From Teretinema sp942493045 (GTDB lineage Bacteria > Spirochaetota > Spirochaetia > Treponematales > Treponemataceae), in NCBI GenBank assembly GCA_942493045.1, contig OW818665.1, forward strand, positions 2,852,001 to 2,916,000: a stretch of DNA of 64,000 nt. The letters are read 5' to 3'. Below, one piece after another: positions 17,722 to 27,030 of this stretch. A program made the translations under genes and the position numbers. Positions within the stretch are counted from its first letter, which is position 1; the number at the start of each line of letters is the position of its first letter. The notes beneath the pieces were generated by a model. That model ran no database searches and had not been told where the DNA came from. It was given only the letters and a program-made list of their open reading frames with translations.

Positions 17722-19068
17722 ATGGCTAACGCGTACATTCAGGATGTCTTGGCACAAGTCAAGGCTCGAAACGGTCACGAAAGTGAATTTCTTCAAGCGG
17801 TGCACGAAGTTCTGGAAACCCTGGAACCGGTAGTGACACAGATGCCCGAGCTCCAGAAGAATGCGATTCTGGAACGGATGGTGGAACCCGAGCGTGTTAT
17901 CATGTTCCGTGTTCCCTGGGTTAACGATGCTGGCAAGGTCTGTGTAAACCGCGGTTACCGCGTGCAGTTCAACAGCGCCATCGGCCCCTATAAGGGCGGA
18001 ATCCGCTTTCATCCTTCCGTAAATCTTTCAATTCTAAAGTTCCTCGGTTTTGAACAGGTACTCAAGAACAGCCTGACAACCCTGCCGATGGGCGGTGGTA
18101 AGGGCGGTACCGATTTTGATCCCCATGGAAAAACTGATGGTGAAGTGATGCGCTTTTGCCAGAGCTTTATGACTGAGCTGTATCGCCATATCGGCGCCGA
18201 TACTGACGTACCGGCCGGTGATATCGGCGTCGGCGGACGCGAGATCGGTTATATGTTCGGTCAGTACAAGCGCCTGGCTAATGAGTTTACCGGTGTTTTG
18301 ACCGGCAAGGGCCTGACCTACGGCGGTTCCCTGATCCGTCCCGAGGCTACCGGTTATGGCTGCGTATACTTCGCCGACAACATGCTGAAGCAGAAAGGCG
18401 ACGGTTTCAAGGGCAAGGTCTGCGCGGTGTCCGGTTCCGGAAACGTGGCTCAGTACTGTGTCGAGAAACTGCTCCAGCTCGGTGCCAAGCCCGTAACTCT
18501 TTCCGACTCCAACGGCTTTATCTACGATCCGGACGGAATCGACGCTGAAAAACTGGCCTTCGTAATGGACCTCAAGAATGTCCGTCGCGGCCGCATCAGC
18601 GAATATACCAAAAAATACAGCAAGGCAACCTATACTGAGGGTCAGCGTCCCTGGTCCGTCAAGGCCGATTGCGCTTTCCCCTGCGCGACCCAGAACGAAG
18701 TCTCCGGCGCCGACGCCGAAGTCATGGTCAAGAACGGTTGCAAATTGGTAGCTGAAGGCGCCAACATGCCTTCAACTCCCGAAGCTATCGAAGTTTTCCT
18801 GAAAAACAAGGTGCTCTACGCTCCCGGAAAGGCCGCTAACGCCGGTGGTGTCGCCACCTCCGGTCTGGAAATGACCCAGAACTCCATGCGTCTGGCCTGG
18901 ACCCGTGAAGAAGTCGACACCCGCCTGCAGGCTATCATGAAAAACATTCATGACAACGCCTGGAACGCCGCCAAACAGTTTGGCCAGGAAGGCAACTACA
19001 TGATGGGCGCCAATATCGCCGGCTTCCTGAAGGTTGCCAACGCCATGATCGCTCAGGGTGTGGTGTAA
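17722..19068 (+). CDS. gdhA: NADP-type glutamate dehydrogenase
   Basis: 448 residues; reductive amination of 2-oxoglutarate to glutamate, one route to assimilate ammonium. Visible motifs are GPYKGGIRFHPSV with the substrate Lys (about 90), LPMGGGKGGTDFDPHGK with the catalytic Lys (about 125), PAGDIGVGGREIG, and the nucleotide-binding loop AVSGSGNVAQYC (about 235). Length is that of the hexameric NADP-dependent enzymes. The ATG has a GAGGAG Shine-Dalgarno. It stands alone between terminators. A sigma-54-like promoter upstream would tie it to nitrogen status, but this is not certain. Confidence 0.95.
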   Translation: MANAYIQDVLAQVKARNGHESEFLQAVHEVLETLEPVVTQMPELQKNAILERMVEPERVIMFRVPWVNDAGKVCVNRGYRVQFNSAIGPYKGGIRFHPSVNLSILKFLGFEQVLKNSLTTLPMGGGKGGTDFDPHGKTDGEVMRFCQSFMTELYRHIGADTDVPAGDIGVGGREIGYMFGQYKRLANEFTGVLTGKGLTYGGSLIRPEATGYGCVYFADNMLKQKGDGFKGKVCAVSGSGNVAQYCVEKLLQLGAKPVTLSDSNGFIYDPDGIDAEKLAFVMDLKNVRRGRISEYTKKYSKATYTEGQRPWSVKADCAFPCATQNEVSGADAEVMVKNGCKLVAEGANMPSTPEAIEVFLKNKVLYAPGKAANAGGVATSGLEMTQNSMRLAWTREEVDTRLQAIMKNIHDNAWNAAKQFGQEGNYMMGANIAGFLKVANAMIAQGVV

Positions 19069-19085
19069 CTGAATTTAAAAGAAAA

Positions 19086-19121
19086 ACAAGGCCGCTCCGG
19101 TTTGGAGCGGCTTTGTTTTTT
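19086..19121 (+). terminator. intrinsic terminator of gdhA
   Basis: A 13-bp stem (ACAAGGCCGCTCC / GGAGCGGCTTTGT, one G-U) with loop GGTTT, followed by T6. Confidence 0.85.
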
Positions 19122-19144
19122 AAGGAGAGGATTTTTAAGGTTGG

Positions 19145-20362
19145 TCAGTTATTGCTGGAGGCTTCGGCCAGCGCTTCGTCTTCGTAGACAGCCAGATAGT
19201 TAGCGTTCAGCCGCCGGGCCATGGCTTCCGGCACGCTGTCAAATGAAACGCCGTACACGAAATCCGTTCCCGATCTTTTAGCCCAGGTAACCTTGCCGCT
19301 CAGGCCGATGCTCTCGCCGCCGGCATCGAGATCAACGAAGGATAGGGCCAGCTCGCTGTCGATATCGTAGCGCGAGGGGCATTCAAACTGAACTCCGCCG
19401 AGGGAGACATTTCTGGTAATGATACCGTAATGCGATTCGGCTTTGCCGTGCAGGTTTGAAACCGATTCGGGCAGCACATCCAGAGACCAGGACCTGGCGA
19501 CGCGGCCGAAACGGCGGCGGTCGCTTTCGGCCATTACGACGCGGTCCTTGCCGGTGTACTTGGCCTGATATAGGGCGCGGTCGGCGGTTTTAATGAGTTC
19601 GGTGAGGTCCTTGGCCGAGGTCGGGTAGGTGGCCGTGCCCCCGGAAATGGTTACTCCTTCTTCCTGGAAGAGACTGCGGGTTTTCAGGGTGGCCCGGATG
19701 CGCTCGGATAGTATGAAGGCCCCGGTGGAGTCGGTTTCCGGGAGCAGCACCAGGAACTCTTCGCCGCCGTAGCGGCAGACTATGTCTTCCTCGCGAACCA
19801 TTTCTTTCAGATAGCGGCACAGTTCCTTAAGCACCTGGTCGCCGAAGACATGACCCTTATTGTCGTTAAGCTGTTTGAAGTTATCAATATCCAGTATGAA
19901 AATCGACAGTTCCTTGTTGTAGCGCTCGCAGCGGTTGATTTCCTTGCGCAGGGCGATATCCATGTAGCGGCGGTTGAACACTCCGGTCAGGCCGTCGATC
20001 ATGGCCAGTCGTTCGGTCTGCTTGAAGGCGTGGATTTCTATCAGCATCGGGGCGGAAAGCAGGTGACTGGAATTGGTGAAGTAGTCCACCAGGGCGAGGT
20101 GCAGGCCGACCGGGCGCTGTAGGGAGCGGGAAAGAGTTTCGCAGCGCTCCACAATCGCCTGCCAGTGACGAATGGCATCCTGTTCCGAAAAATCGAGGTG
20201 CACAAAAATTTCCAGCAGGGCTGAAAAGAAAAAATCGCATTGTCCGGCGTCATTGGCCAGCCGTTTAGCCTGGGTTAGATAGTAGTCGCTATTCAGGGCG
20301 GACTCTCCGCCGACCAAGTCTATAATCCTATCTTGTAGTCCCTTCAATTCTCCTTCACTCAT
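19145..20362 (-). CDS. diguanylate cyclase with C-terminal PilZ domain
   Basis: 405 residues. The N-terminal ~130 residues are helical with no named domain. A GGDEF domain (about 135-290) has the active-site signature as GGEEF (RYGGEEFLVLLPE), and therefore should make cyclic di-GMP. A PilZ domain follows (about 295-395), with an arginine-rich entry (RRRFGRVARSW) and the N-x-S-x-x-G motif NVSLGGVQF. A cyclase joined to its own ligand-binding domain suggests feedback or localised signalling. The ATG at 20362 has an AAAGGA Shine-Dalgarno. Transcribed alone, convergent with gdhA. Confidence 0.9.
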   Translation of the reverse strand: MSEGELKGLQDRIIDLVGGESALNSDYYLTQAKRLANDAGQCDFFFSALLEIFVHLDFSEQDAIRHWQAIVERCETLSRSLQRPVGLHLALVDYFTNSSHLLSAPMLIEIHAFKQTERLAMIDGLTGVFNRRYMDIALRKEINRCERYNKELSIFILDIDNFKQLNDNKGHVFGDQVLKELCRYLKEMVREEDIVCRYGGEEFLVLLPETDSTGAFILSERIRATLKTRSLFQEEGVTISGGTATYPTSAKDLTELIKTADRALYQAKYTGKDRVVMAESDRRRFGRVARSWSLDVLPESVSNLHGKAESHYGIITRNVSLGGVQFECPSRYDIDSELALSFVDLDAGGESIGLSGKVTWAKRSGTDFVYGVSFDSVPEAMARRLNANYLAVYEDEALAEASSNN

Positions 20363-20432
20363 AGGCCTGTCCTTTCAGAAAAAACTTTTGAGGAATTGTA
20401 CCACCATAAGCGCTTGTTGTCGAGAATCTAAT

Positions 20433-20456
20433 AAAAAAACATTAGATGAATCTAAT
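20433..20456 (-). terminator. AT-rich terminator-like hairpin after the metal-chaperone gene
   Basis: On the minus strand ATTAGA-TTCA-TCTAAT is followed by G and T7. The stem is short and AT-rich, so termination may be weak. Confidence 0.45.
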
Positions 20457-20466
20457 ACTCCGCGTT

Positions 20467-20667
20467 TTAATCCTTTACTGAATAGCCGGCTTCGGATACG
20501 GCTTGCGCGATATCCGCGTCGCTGGTAAGGCCTTCAGTCTCGATGCTGGCCGCGTTCTTCGCTAAGTCAACCTTGGCCTTGATTCCGGGAAGGGTATTAA
20601 GAGCCTTCTCAACCCGGGCCGCGCAGTGTTTACAGGTCATTCCCTGGATTTGTATGGTTTTCTTCAT
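20467..20667 (-). CDS. heavy-metal-associated (HMA) domain protein, copper-chaperone-like
   Basis: 66 residues, a single HMA fold. The metal-binding motif GMTCKHC (residues 9-15) supplies the two cysteines typical of CopZ-like chaperones and P-type ATPase metal domains. Start has a GGAGAAC-type Shine-Dalgarno. No copper ATPase or Cso/Cop regulator is adjacent; the divergent neighbour is an RND efflux operon, which may or may not be functionally linked. Cytoplasmic copper(I) binding is the family role. Confidence 0.85.
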   Translation of the reverse strand: MKKTIQIQGMTCKHCAARVEKALNTLPGIKAKVDLAKNAASIETEGLTSDADIAQAVSEAGYSVKD

Positions 20668-20789
20668 AGTGTTCTCCTTGTTATCGAAATATACTAATTT
20701 CAGTAGCAGTTATTGAATTTTACTATTACATTTATAAGTAATTCACAGCGATAACACTAGATCTATCGCGTAAAAATAAAGGTGAGATT

Positions 20790-21911
20790 ATGAAAACAAG
20801 TTATGTTAAACGGATCGGGTTAAAACCCGCCATAGTAATGCTGATGTTGATCGCGGCAACAGTGGTTGTAGCTTCCTGCGCGCCCAAGGCGGCGGCGATT
20901 AGCGGCGCGACCGCCTGGGACGCCGGGATAAACGGTGAGGTAATCGCGGTAGACGCCCTCAATATTACCCGCGGTTCGCTGGTTAACACGGTCAGTTCCT
21001 CCGGCGTGGTTGCCGGCGTGAACGAGGCTGTAGCCGTAGCCGAAACTCAGGGCATTGTCAAACGCGTGGCTTTCAGTATCGGTGACCGGGTAACCGCTGG
21101 AGCGGAACTGTTGCGGGTGGACGACAGTATCGCCGCCCTCAATTTACAGCGCGCCAAGGATCAGCTTGATTCCGCCAATCTGGAGCTGAAGGCTAACGAG
21201 CAGTTGACTGCCAGCGGCGGCTCTTCTCCGGCGGCCTTAACGCGCGCCCGCAGCGCCGCCAGCGCCGCTAACGCTCAATACGAAACAGCCCTGAAGGCCT
21301 TTAATGATACCGTAGTCCGCTCTCCGATTTCCGGCCTGATCGCCTCGCGCGAAGAAACGGCGACTGTCGGCAATATTATATCGCCCTTTACCCGCATCGC
21401 CCGGATTGTGGACAACAGCTCCTTCCGGATAACCGTCGGCGTAGGCGAGCGGGAAGTCGGCCTGATTGAGTCCGGCGCCGTGGCCATGGTTTCTATCCCG
21501 GCGGCGCTTGGCGAGACCGAAGTACGCGGTACGGTGACGGCGGTAGGCGCCGGGGCCGACAGCGCCACCGGCAGCTTTCCGGTAGTGGTTTCGTTCCGCA
21601 ATGAGTGGGGCAATCTGGTAAAGTCCGGGATGTCCGCCTCTGTTTCCGTTTCCGCCCGGGAAAGCCGGCCGGTAATCGTGGTGCCGGCTTCCGCCCTGGT
21701 GCGGCGCGGAAACCGCTTTGCCGTTTTTGTGGAAAAAGGCGGCCTGGCCCAGGCCCGGGAACTGACTTTGGGCCGGAAGATTGGCGTACGGGTGGAAGTT
21801 CTTTCCGGGCTTGAAGCCGGGGAGAAGCTGATTATCAGCGCGTTGGGCCGCCTTCAGAGCGGAACCCCGGTGGCTTTGACCAACCGCGGTGACAGCGCGA
21901 CGTACGAGTAA
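20790..21911 (+). CDS. RND efflux periplasmic adaptor (membrane-fusion protein), lipoprotein
   Basis: 373 residues. The N-terminus is basic then hydrophobic and ends in VVASCAPK, a lipobox with Cys near residue 31. The order barrel-sandwich half, helical hairpin (about 115-165), second half-motif (VVRSPISGLIASREE), then beta-barrel is that of HlyD/AcrA adaptors. It would link the inner-membrane pump downstream (9 bp) to an outer-membrane channel, which is not encoded nearby. Shine-Dalgarno GGTGAG. Confidence 0.9.
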   Translation: MKTSYVKRIGLKPAIVMLMLIAATVVVASCAPKAAAISGATAWDAGINGEVIAVDALNITRGSLVNTVSSSGVVAGVNEAVAVAETQGIVKRVAFSIGDRVTAGAELLRVDDSIAALNLQRAKDQLDSANLELKANEQLTASGGSSPAALTRARSAASAANAQYETALKAFNDTVVRSPISGLIASREETATVGNIISPFTRIARIVDNSSFRITVGVGEREVGLIESGAVAMVSIPAALGETEVRGTVTAVGAGADSATGSFPVVVSFRNEWGNLVKSGMSASVSVSARESRPVIVVPASALVRRGNRFAVFVEKGGLAQARELTLGRKIGVRVEVLSGLEAGEKLIISALGRLQSGTPVALTNRGDSATYE

Positions 21912-21920
21912 GGTTTTAGT

Positions 21921-24900
21921 ATGAACATACCCAAGTTTTCAATAGATAACCATGTCTTGCTGACCATTGTACTGTTCACCCTGCTCTTTTTGGGAGGGGT
22001 CAGCATTGCCCGCCTGCCTCAGGAGCAGTTTTCGGAAGTGCCCTTCTACTGGGTCAACGTGATTGTGCCCTACCCCGGAGCTTCCAGTGAGGATATTGAG
22101 CGTTCGGTAACCTTAAAAGTTGAGCAGGAGATGCAGGGCATCGACAAGCTCAAAGGCGTTCAGAGCGTAACCAGCGAAGGCCTCTCCGTGGTGCGTGTAG
22201 AATTCGACGATGGTATTACCCAGGATGAGTTTGAACGGTTGTATCAGGAAGTGCGTTCGCGGTTTTCCCGCGTAGTGCTGCCGGACGGCACGTTGCAGGC
22301 CAGCATCAGTGATTTTTCGTCTAATGACTTTCTGCCTGTCATAGAGGTGGTGCTGACCGGAGAGGTGCCTTACGAAACCCTTGACCAGAGCGCCCGGCTG
22401 CTGCGCGACCGCTTTCTGTCAGTTTCCCAAGTTTCCTCCGTGGATCTTTCCGGGAGCCGTAAGCGCCGCATCGTTCTGGCCGCTGACCGGGATAAACTGG
22501 AAGCTGTCGGACTCGCGCTCACCGACATAGTGCGCGCTGTGCAGCAAAAAAATGTCTCCGTACCAGGCGGAACCCTGGAGACGACGGCACGGGAGTATCT
22601 GCTGCGTACCGTCGGTGAGCTGGACGGACTGTCCGACCTGGACAGGGTGATTGTCCGGCGCTCCGCCGGCTCGAGTTCGATACTGCATGTCGGCGAAGTG
22701 GCCAAGGTGACGGACGAATTTGATCCCGATGCCAGTTACGCGCGGTTTAACGGCCAGGAAGCGGTCATCCTGCGCGTCACCAAGATTCCCAAGGGCGACG
22801 CCATCAGCATAATAGCCTCCGTACGCGCCATAGTGGCGGAACGCGGTGATCTGATTCCGGAGGGCGTTTCCGTCAATCTGGTAAACGATTCGACGATTCA
22901 GATCCGGGATTCAATCGATGTATTGGTTTCAAACGCCATTCAGGGACTGATTTTGCTGACCCTGATACTGTTCCTGTTTGTGGGCGCGCGCAACGCCATC
23001 ATGACCGCCGTCGGCATACCGGTGACCTTCGCCATTACCTTTGTGATCCTGGAACTGCTGGGCGAGACCATCAATACCAATACCCTGTTCGGTCTGGTCC
23101 TGGTGCTGGGAATGATCGTCGATCATGCCATCGTACTGACCGAAAATTCCTACCGGCTCCGGCTTTCCGGCTTAAGCCGGGTGGACGCTGCCATCCAGGG
23201 TACCAATCAGGTTATCTGGCCGATTATCGCTTCTTCTCTGACAACCATCGCCGCCTTCCTGCCCTTGATGCTTTTGCCCGGTACAATCGGTAAATTCCTG
23301 CGGGTCATTCCTCTGGTAGTGACCGTGGCTCTGGCCGTTTCTACTATAGAGTCGATTTTTTATATTCCCTCCCATCTGGTGCACTGGCCGGACAGGGATT
23401 TCAAGCCGCTGCTGGCTCAGGCTTTTGAGCGCTTAAGGTTGCGCTTTGAACGCTTGATTGCTGTAATTTACAAAAAACGCGGCTATACCGTAGCCGGTTT
23501 TTTTCTGGCGACGGTTATCATTTTCAGCTCCCTGGCCTTTGTGAAGGTTGATCTGTTTTCCGCGGAAGATTTTTCTCTGTTTTATATTGATATAGAAATG
23601 CCTTCCGGCTCCAACAAGGGCCGCACCGACGCCTTTGTCAAAGAATATGAAAGCCGGATACTGCCTCTGGCCGGAAACGGCGAGATTGTGAATGTGCTGT
23701 CCACGATCGGCAAGACTTCCGGCAATACGGCCGAGATTCTGGTGGATCTGGAAGAACTGAAGGATGGCCGCAAGCGCTCCATTGCCGAAATAATGGAGGA
23801 GGTCAAGCAACTGACCGCCGATATTCCCGGAGCGGACGCGGTGCTTTTCCGCAAAGCCCAGTCCGGGCCGCCGACCAGCGCGGCGATCGGTTTCCGGCTG
23901 CGCGGTGACGATTACGCCGCCCTGGCCGCGGCCGCCGCCGGTATTGAACAGCAGCTGGCCTCTTACCCGGACGTTTTTAATGTGCAGAATACCTTGGAAT
24001 CCGGAACCCCGGAGCTGCGCATCCGCATTAAAGAAGAGCGAGCCGCGGCTTACGGCCTTTCGGCGGCTACCATCGGCAGCTATATCCGCGGTTCCTATGA
24101 CGGATTTCCGGCCGGTTCCATTTTCGTAAACAACGAGGAAATCGATGTGCTGGTCCGCTTCGCGGATTCCTCGCGCAGTTCGTCCATCAGCCGTTTGATG
24201 GAGCTGAAAATACCGGTCGGTAACGGGCGGGTGGTGCCCTTTTCGGCGGTCTGTACCGTTGAAGAATCCGCCGGTTTGGCGGCCATCAAGCGGGTGGACG
24301 GCAAGCGCGAGGTCAGTATCTCCGGCGATGCCTATAACAAGCGCGGCGTGCCGGCCATTAACCGCGAGATTCGCGATTGGTTCAAGGCGGAATTCGCTCC
24401 GGAAAATCCCGGTACCGAACTGGTGGTCGGCGGGGAGTTCTCGGAATTCGCGGATCTTTTGCTGCAGATTCTGCGGGTGTTCGTGCTCGGCATCTTCCTG
24501 ATCTACGCCGTCCTGGGAGCGCAGTTTAAGTCCTATACCCAACCCTTCCTGATCCTGCTGTCCATTCCGATGGCTTTTGCCGGCGTAATGCTTTTTCTGG
24601 CCCTCTCGGGCACGCCGTTCTCGACTACCGTGCTGTATGCCGCGGTAGCCCTGGCCGGTATCGCCGTCAATGACACTATTGTTCTGATCGACTTTATCAA
24701 TACCGAGCGCGCCAACGGCATGGCGGTGCGCGAGGCAGTTTTACAGGCGGCGTCCTTACGGTTACTGCCGATTATGCTGACCTCGCTGACTACTATAGCC
24801 GGCTTACTGCCCACGGCCTTGGGCTTTGGCGGGTATTCGGTGGTCTGGAGCCCGATGGCCAGTACCATTATTTTCGGTTTGGTGTTTTCCACGGTGACGG

Positions 24901-24965
24901 CCGTAACGGTAGTACCGGCCATTTACGGTCTGCTGTACGACCGTAAAGCGCGGGTAACTGCATAG
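21921..24965 (+). CDS. RND-family efflux transporter permease (AcrB/MdtB-like)
   Basis: 1014 residues, the usual length for RND pumps. One membrane helix at the N-terminus (about 12-30), a periplasmic loop, a block of five helices (about 330-480), a second helix and loop, and a final block (about 845-1005). The TM4-region segment GLVLVLGMIVDHAIVLTEN carries the charged residues expected for proton relay, and GIAVNDTIVLIDFIN is its counterpart in the second half. It forms an operon with the adaptor; substrate unknown. Confidence 0.92.
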   Translation: MNIPKFSIDNHVLLTIVLFTLLFLGGVSIARLPQEQFSEVPFYWVNVIVPYPGASSEDIERSVTLKVEQEMQGIDKLKGVQSVTSEGLSVVRVEFDDGITQDEFERLYQEVRSRFSRVVLPDGTLQASISDFSSNDFLPVIEVVLTGEVPYETLDQSARLLRDRFLSVSQVSSVDLSGSRKRRIVLAADRDKLEAVGLALTDIVRAVQQKNVSVPGGTLETTAREYLLRTVGELDGLSDLDRVIVRRSAGSSSILHVGEVAKVTDEFDPDASYARFNGQEAVILRVTKIPKGDAISIIASVRAIVAERGDLIPEGVSVNLVNDSTIQIRDSIDVLVSNAIQGLILLTLILFLFVGARNAIMTAVGIPVTFAITFVILELLGETINTNTLFGLVLVLGMIVDHAIVLTENSYRLRLSGLSRVDAAIQGTNQVIWPIIASSLTTIAAFLPLMLLPGTIGKFLRVIPLVVTVALAVSTIESIFYIPSHLVHWPDRDFKPLLAQAFERLRLRFERLIAVIYKKRGYTVAGFFLATVIIFSSLAFVKVDLFSAEDFSLFYIDIEMPSGSNKGRTDAFVKEYESRILPLAGNGEIVNVLSTIGKTSGNTAEILVDLEELKDGRKRSIAEIMEEVKQLTADIPGADAVLFRKAQSGPPTSAAIGFRLRGDDYAALAAAAAGIEQQLASYPDVFNVQNTLESGTPELRIRIKEERAAAYGLSAATIGSYIRGSYDGFPAGSIFVNNEEIDVLVRFADSSRSSSISRLMELKIPVGNGRVVPFSAVCTVEESAGLAAIKRVDGKREVSISGDAYNKRGVPAINREIRDWFKAEFAPENPGTELVVGGEFSEFADLLLQILRVFVLGIFLIYAVLGAQFKSYTQPFLILLSIPMAFAGVMLFLALSGTPFSTTVLYAAVALAGIAVNDTIVLIDFINTERANGMAVREAVLQAASLRLLPIMLTSLTTIAGLLPTALGFGGYSVVWSPMASTIIFGLVFSTVTAVTVVPAIYGLLYDRKARVTA

Positions 24966-24974
24966 GACAAAAAC

Positions 24975-25007
24975 AAAAAAAACGGCATAAATAATGCCGT
25001 TTTTTTT
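24975..25007 (+). terminator. intrinsic terminator of the RND operon
   Basis: AACGGCAT-AAATA-ATGCCGTT extended by A and T runs on both sides; eight T follow. It could act in both directions. Confidence 0.85.
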
Positions 25008-25015
25008 GTTTTTTC

Positions 25016-25053
25016 TTGAATTATGTTATTATACGTTGTATAGTATAGTTGTA
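25016..25053 (+). promoter_or_regulatory. promoter of the PadR operon with a repeated GTTGTA element
   Basis: -35 TTGAAT (25016-25021), 17 bp, -10 TATAGT (25039-25044). GTTGTA occurs at 25035-25040 and 25048-25053 (13-bp period), straddling the -10 box, a plausible autoregulatory operator for the PadR protein encoded downstream. Confidence 0.5.
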
Positions 25054-25091
25054 CAGACAATATCACGGATTTGCCCAGGAGGACGCACGCC

Positions 25092-25409
25092 ATGTTGTTT
25101 TCAATTAATTCCGGCTTACTGGATGCCTGCGTTTTGGCGGTTCTATCGCGCGGGGATGAGTACGGTTACCGTCTGACACAACAGGTCAAGCTTTTTATGC
25201 AGATATCGGAGTCTACCCTGTACCCGGTATTGCGCCGTCTGCAAAAAAACGGCTGGCTGTCGACGTATGACCAGGAATTCCAGGGCCGGAACCGCCGGTA
25301 TTACCGGATTACCAGCGAGGGACTGACGCAGCATACTCTGCACATCAACGAATGGACGGAGTATAAGAATCGTATCGAGGGACTTTTTGGAGGAGAGACA
25401 CAGTTATGA
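25092..25409 (+). CDS. PadR-family transcriptional regulator
   Basis: 105 residues forming a winged-helix domain: GDEYGYRLTQQV, SESTLYPVLRRLQKNGWL and GRNRRYYRITSEGL are the PadR hallmarks. The start at 25092 is chosen over 25071 because AGGAGG lies about 10 nt upstream of it. The small subfamily without a long C-terminal helical domain often controls membrane-stress genes encoded beside it. It overlaps the next gene by 4 bp (ATGA) and probably represses its own operon. Confidence 0.9.
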   Translation: MLFSINSGLLDACVLAVLSRGDEYGYRLTQQVKLFMQISESTLYPVLRRLQKNGWLSTYDQEFQGRNRRYYRITSEGLTQHTLHINEWTEYKNRIEGLFGGETQL

Positions 25410-25978
25410 CACGAAGTGAATGGATGAGCGATTTGCGGGAGCGCCTGTCGCATTTGCCGCAGGAAGAGCGAGAAGCCGCCCTTTCCTATTACGAGGAGTA
25501 CTTTGATGAAGCCGGCGCCGATCGGGAACAGGCGGTGATGAACGAGTTAGGCAGCCCGGCGGCCGTTGCTTCGCGCATTCTGGCCGACCACGCCGTTAAG
25601 GCCGCCAGGCAGGCTCCGAATTCGCCGCGTAAGGGTTTGTCGGCGCTGTGGTTTGTGTTGCTGGCGGTCTTTGCCGCGCCTCTGGCCTTGCCGGCTTTTT
25701 TTGGCCTGTTGGGCATCGTGATAGCGGTCATCGCTTCAATCTTCGCCATAGGCGTGGCCGCTGTGGCCTTGATGGTCGGCGGTATCGGTCTTTTCTTTGG
25801 CGGTATAGTCGGATTGTTTACTACCCCGGCGTCGGCCCTGGTGCTGTTCGGCGCGGCCTTTTTGCTGTGGGGTTTGGTGAAAATTATTTTCAGTATTATT
25901 GGAGCGGTGGTCTCGCTGCTGGGCTCGTTGATCGCCTGGCTGTTCGACAGACCGCGGGGAGGCCGGTATGGCAAATAA
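25406..25978 (+). CDS. DUF1700/HAAS-domain membrane protein
   Basis: 190 residues. The N-terminal ~60 residues form the HAAS-type domain (EWMSDLRERLSHLPQEERE, then YYEEYFDEAG), shown in part. The rest has several very hydrophobic Gly/Ala/Ile-rich membrane segments (about 80-180) and a basic C-terminus. DUF1700 proteins are usually encoded between a PadR regulator and a DUF4097 protein, as here. The molecular role is not established; an envelope-sensing role is inferred from context. Confidence 0.85.
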   Translation: MTRSEWMSDLRERLSHLPQEEREAALSYYEEYFDEAGADREQAVMNELGSPAAVASRILADHAVKAARQAPNSPRKGLSALWFVLLAVFAAPLALPAFFGLLGIVIAVIASIFAIGVAAVALMVGGIGLFFGGIVGLFTTPASALVLFGAAFLLWGLVKIIFSIIGAVVSLLGSLIAWLFDRPRGGRYGK

Positions 25979-26858
25979 TAATTCAGGCGGCGGAATCTTT
26001 AAGGGGATCGTGCTGGTTTGCATTGGTTGCGTATTGATCGCGATGGGCTTGAGTTTTGGAGGTCAGATGATAAAGTCCTCCTGGTGGCCGTTCTCGGGCA
26101 ACCGTAATTTTCAGTTTCACTGGAACGACGGAACTGGGGAAGTGATTCAGAACCTGCCGACAGTAAACGGCGATATACCGGAAACCGTGCGGCGTATACG
26201 CGTGGAGGTCGGGGCGACCAATGTGGTTATCCGCGGCGGGGCGGTGTATGGCTACCGGCTGGAACACTATCCGGAGAACCGCATCAGCGTTACGGTTACC
26301 GGGGAAACCATCTCGTTCCGGGAAAGCGACGCCGACGGCAGTTTCTTTTTCGGTAAACGCGGAATCGATTCGCTGCTGGAGATCACGGTGCCTTCGGCCT
26401 TTGAGTTGGATGACTGCTTTGTGAGTCTGGGGGCCGGTACGATGAAGATCGAAGAAATTTCGGCTCGCCAGCTGCGCCTGGAAACCGGCGCCGGCTCGGT
26501 ACGGGGCCGCGCGGTGAAGGCCGATATGGCCGCGATTGAGACGGGAGCCGGCTCGGCCGAATTCCGTGAGGCCGATTTCCGGATTGCCGAAATTCAGACC
26601 GGCGCCGGCAAGATACTGCTCGACGGAGTCATCGGCGAGCGCGCGGATATTGATACCGGCACCGGCGCCATTGAACTGCGCCTTACCGGCAGCGAAGAGG
26701 ACTACTTTATCGAGGCGGATCGGGGTCTGGGCTCAGTGCGGGTGGGAAATTCCTCCTGGTCCGGCCCCGGCAACAGTACCATCGGTCAGCGGACGGCTCC
26801 CAAGAAACTGTGGCTGTCCGCCGGCATCGGTTCAGTACGCGTTACGTTTACCGACTGA
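25968..26858 (+). CDS. DUF4097-type beta-strand-repeat envelope protein
   Basis: 296 residues: one N-terminal membrane anchor (about 10-35), then a right-handed beta-repeat region. Repeats such as METGAGSVRG, IETGAGSAEF and IQTGAGKILL (each about 20 residues apart) and TGTGAIELR are characteristic of DUF4097. It overlaps the DUF1700 gene by 11 bp. Probably anchored in the membrane with the repeat domain outside the cytoplasm; function unknown, co-regulated by the PadR protein. Confidence 0.85.
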   Translation: MANNNSGGGIFKGIVLVCIGCVLIAMGLSFGGQMIKSSWWPFSGNRNFQFHWNDGTGEVIQNLPTVNGDIPETVRRIRVEVGATNVVIRGGAVYGYRLEHYPENRISVTVTGETISFRESDADGSFFFGKRGIDSLLEITVPSAFELDDCFVSLGAGTMKIEEISARQLRLETGAGSVRGRAVKADMAAIETGAGSAEFREADFRIAEIQTGAGKILLDGVIGERADIDTGTGAIELRLTGSEEDYFIEADRGLGSVRVGNSSWSGPGNSTIGQRTAPKKLWLSAGIGSVRVTFTD

Positions 26859-26891
26859 GAGGGGTAGGCCAAGTTTTAGATAGCCGCTTTC

Positions 26892-26915
26892 CCCGATGGA
26901 CTAATGTCCATCGGG
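26892..26915 (+). terminator. hairpin after the PadR operon
   Basis: A perfect 10-bp stem (CCCGATGGAC / GTCCATCGGG) with loop TAAT, 34 bp after the DUF4097 stop. No T-run follows, so it may stabilise or end transcripts inefficiently. The rest of 26916-27030 shows nothing recognisable. Confidence 0.5.
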
Positions 26916-27030
26916 TGAGCTCACCCGGTACATTCAAAGAAGAAACGCAGAATTGCTATATTCGGGGTTCAACCACGTCCTGGATTTCTTCAATGTTCAT
27001 TACTAGTAACATTTAACTACGGATACGCAG

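Noticed and set aside
20680..20755. GTTATCG / CGATAAC inverted arms in the copper chaperone-RND gap
   Set aside because: The 7-bp arms are over 60 bp apart in AT-rich DNA; not enough to call an operator.
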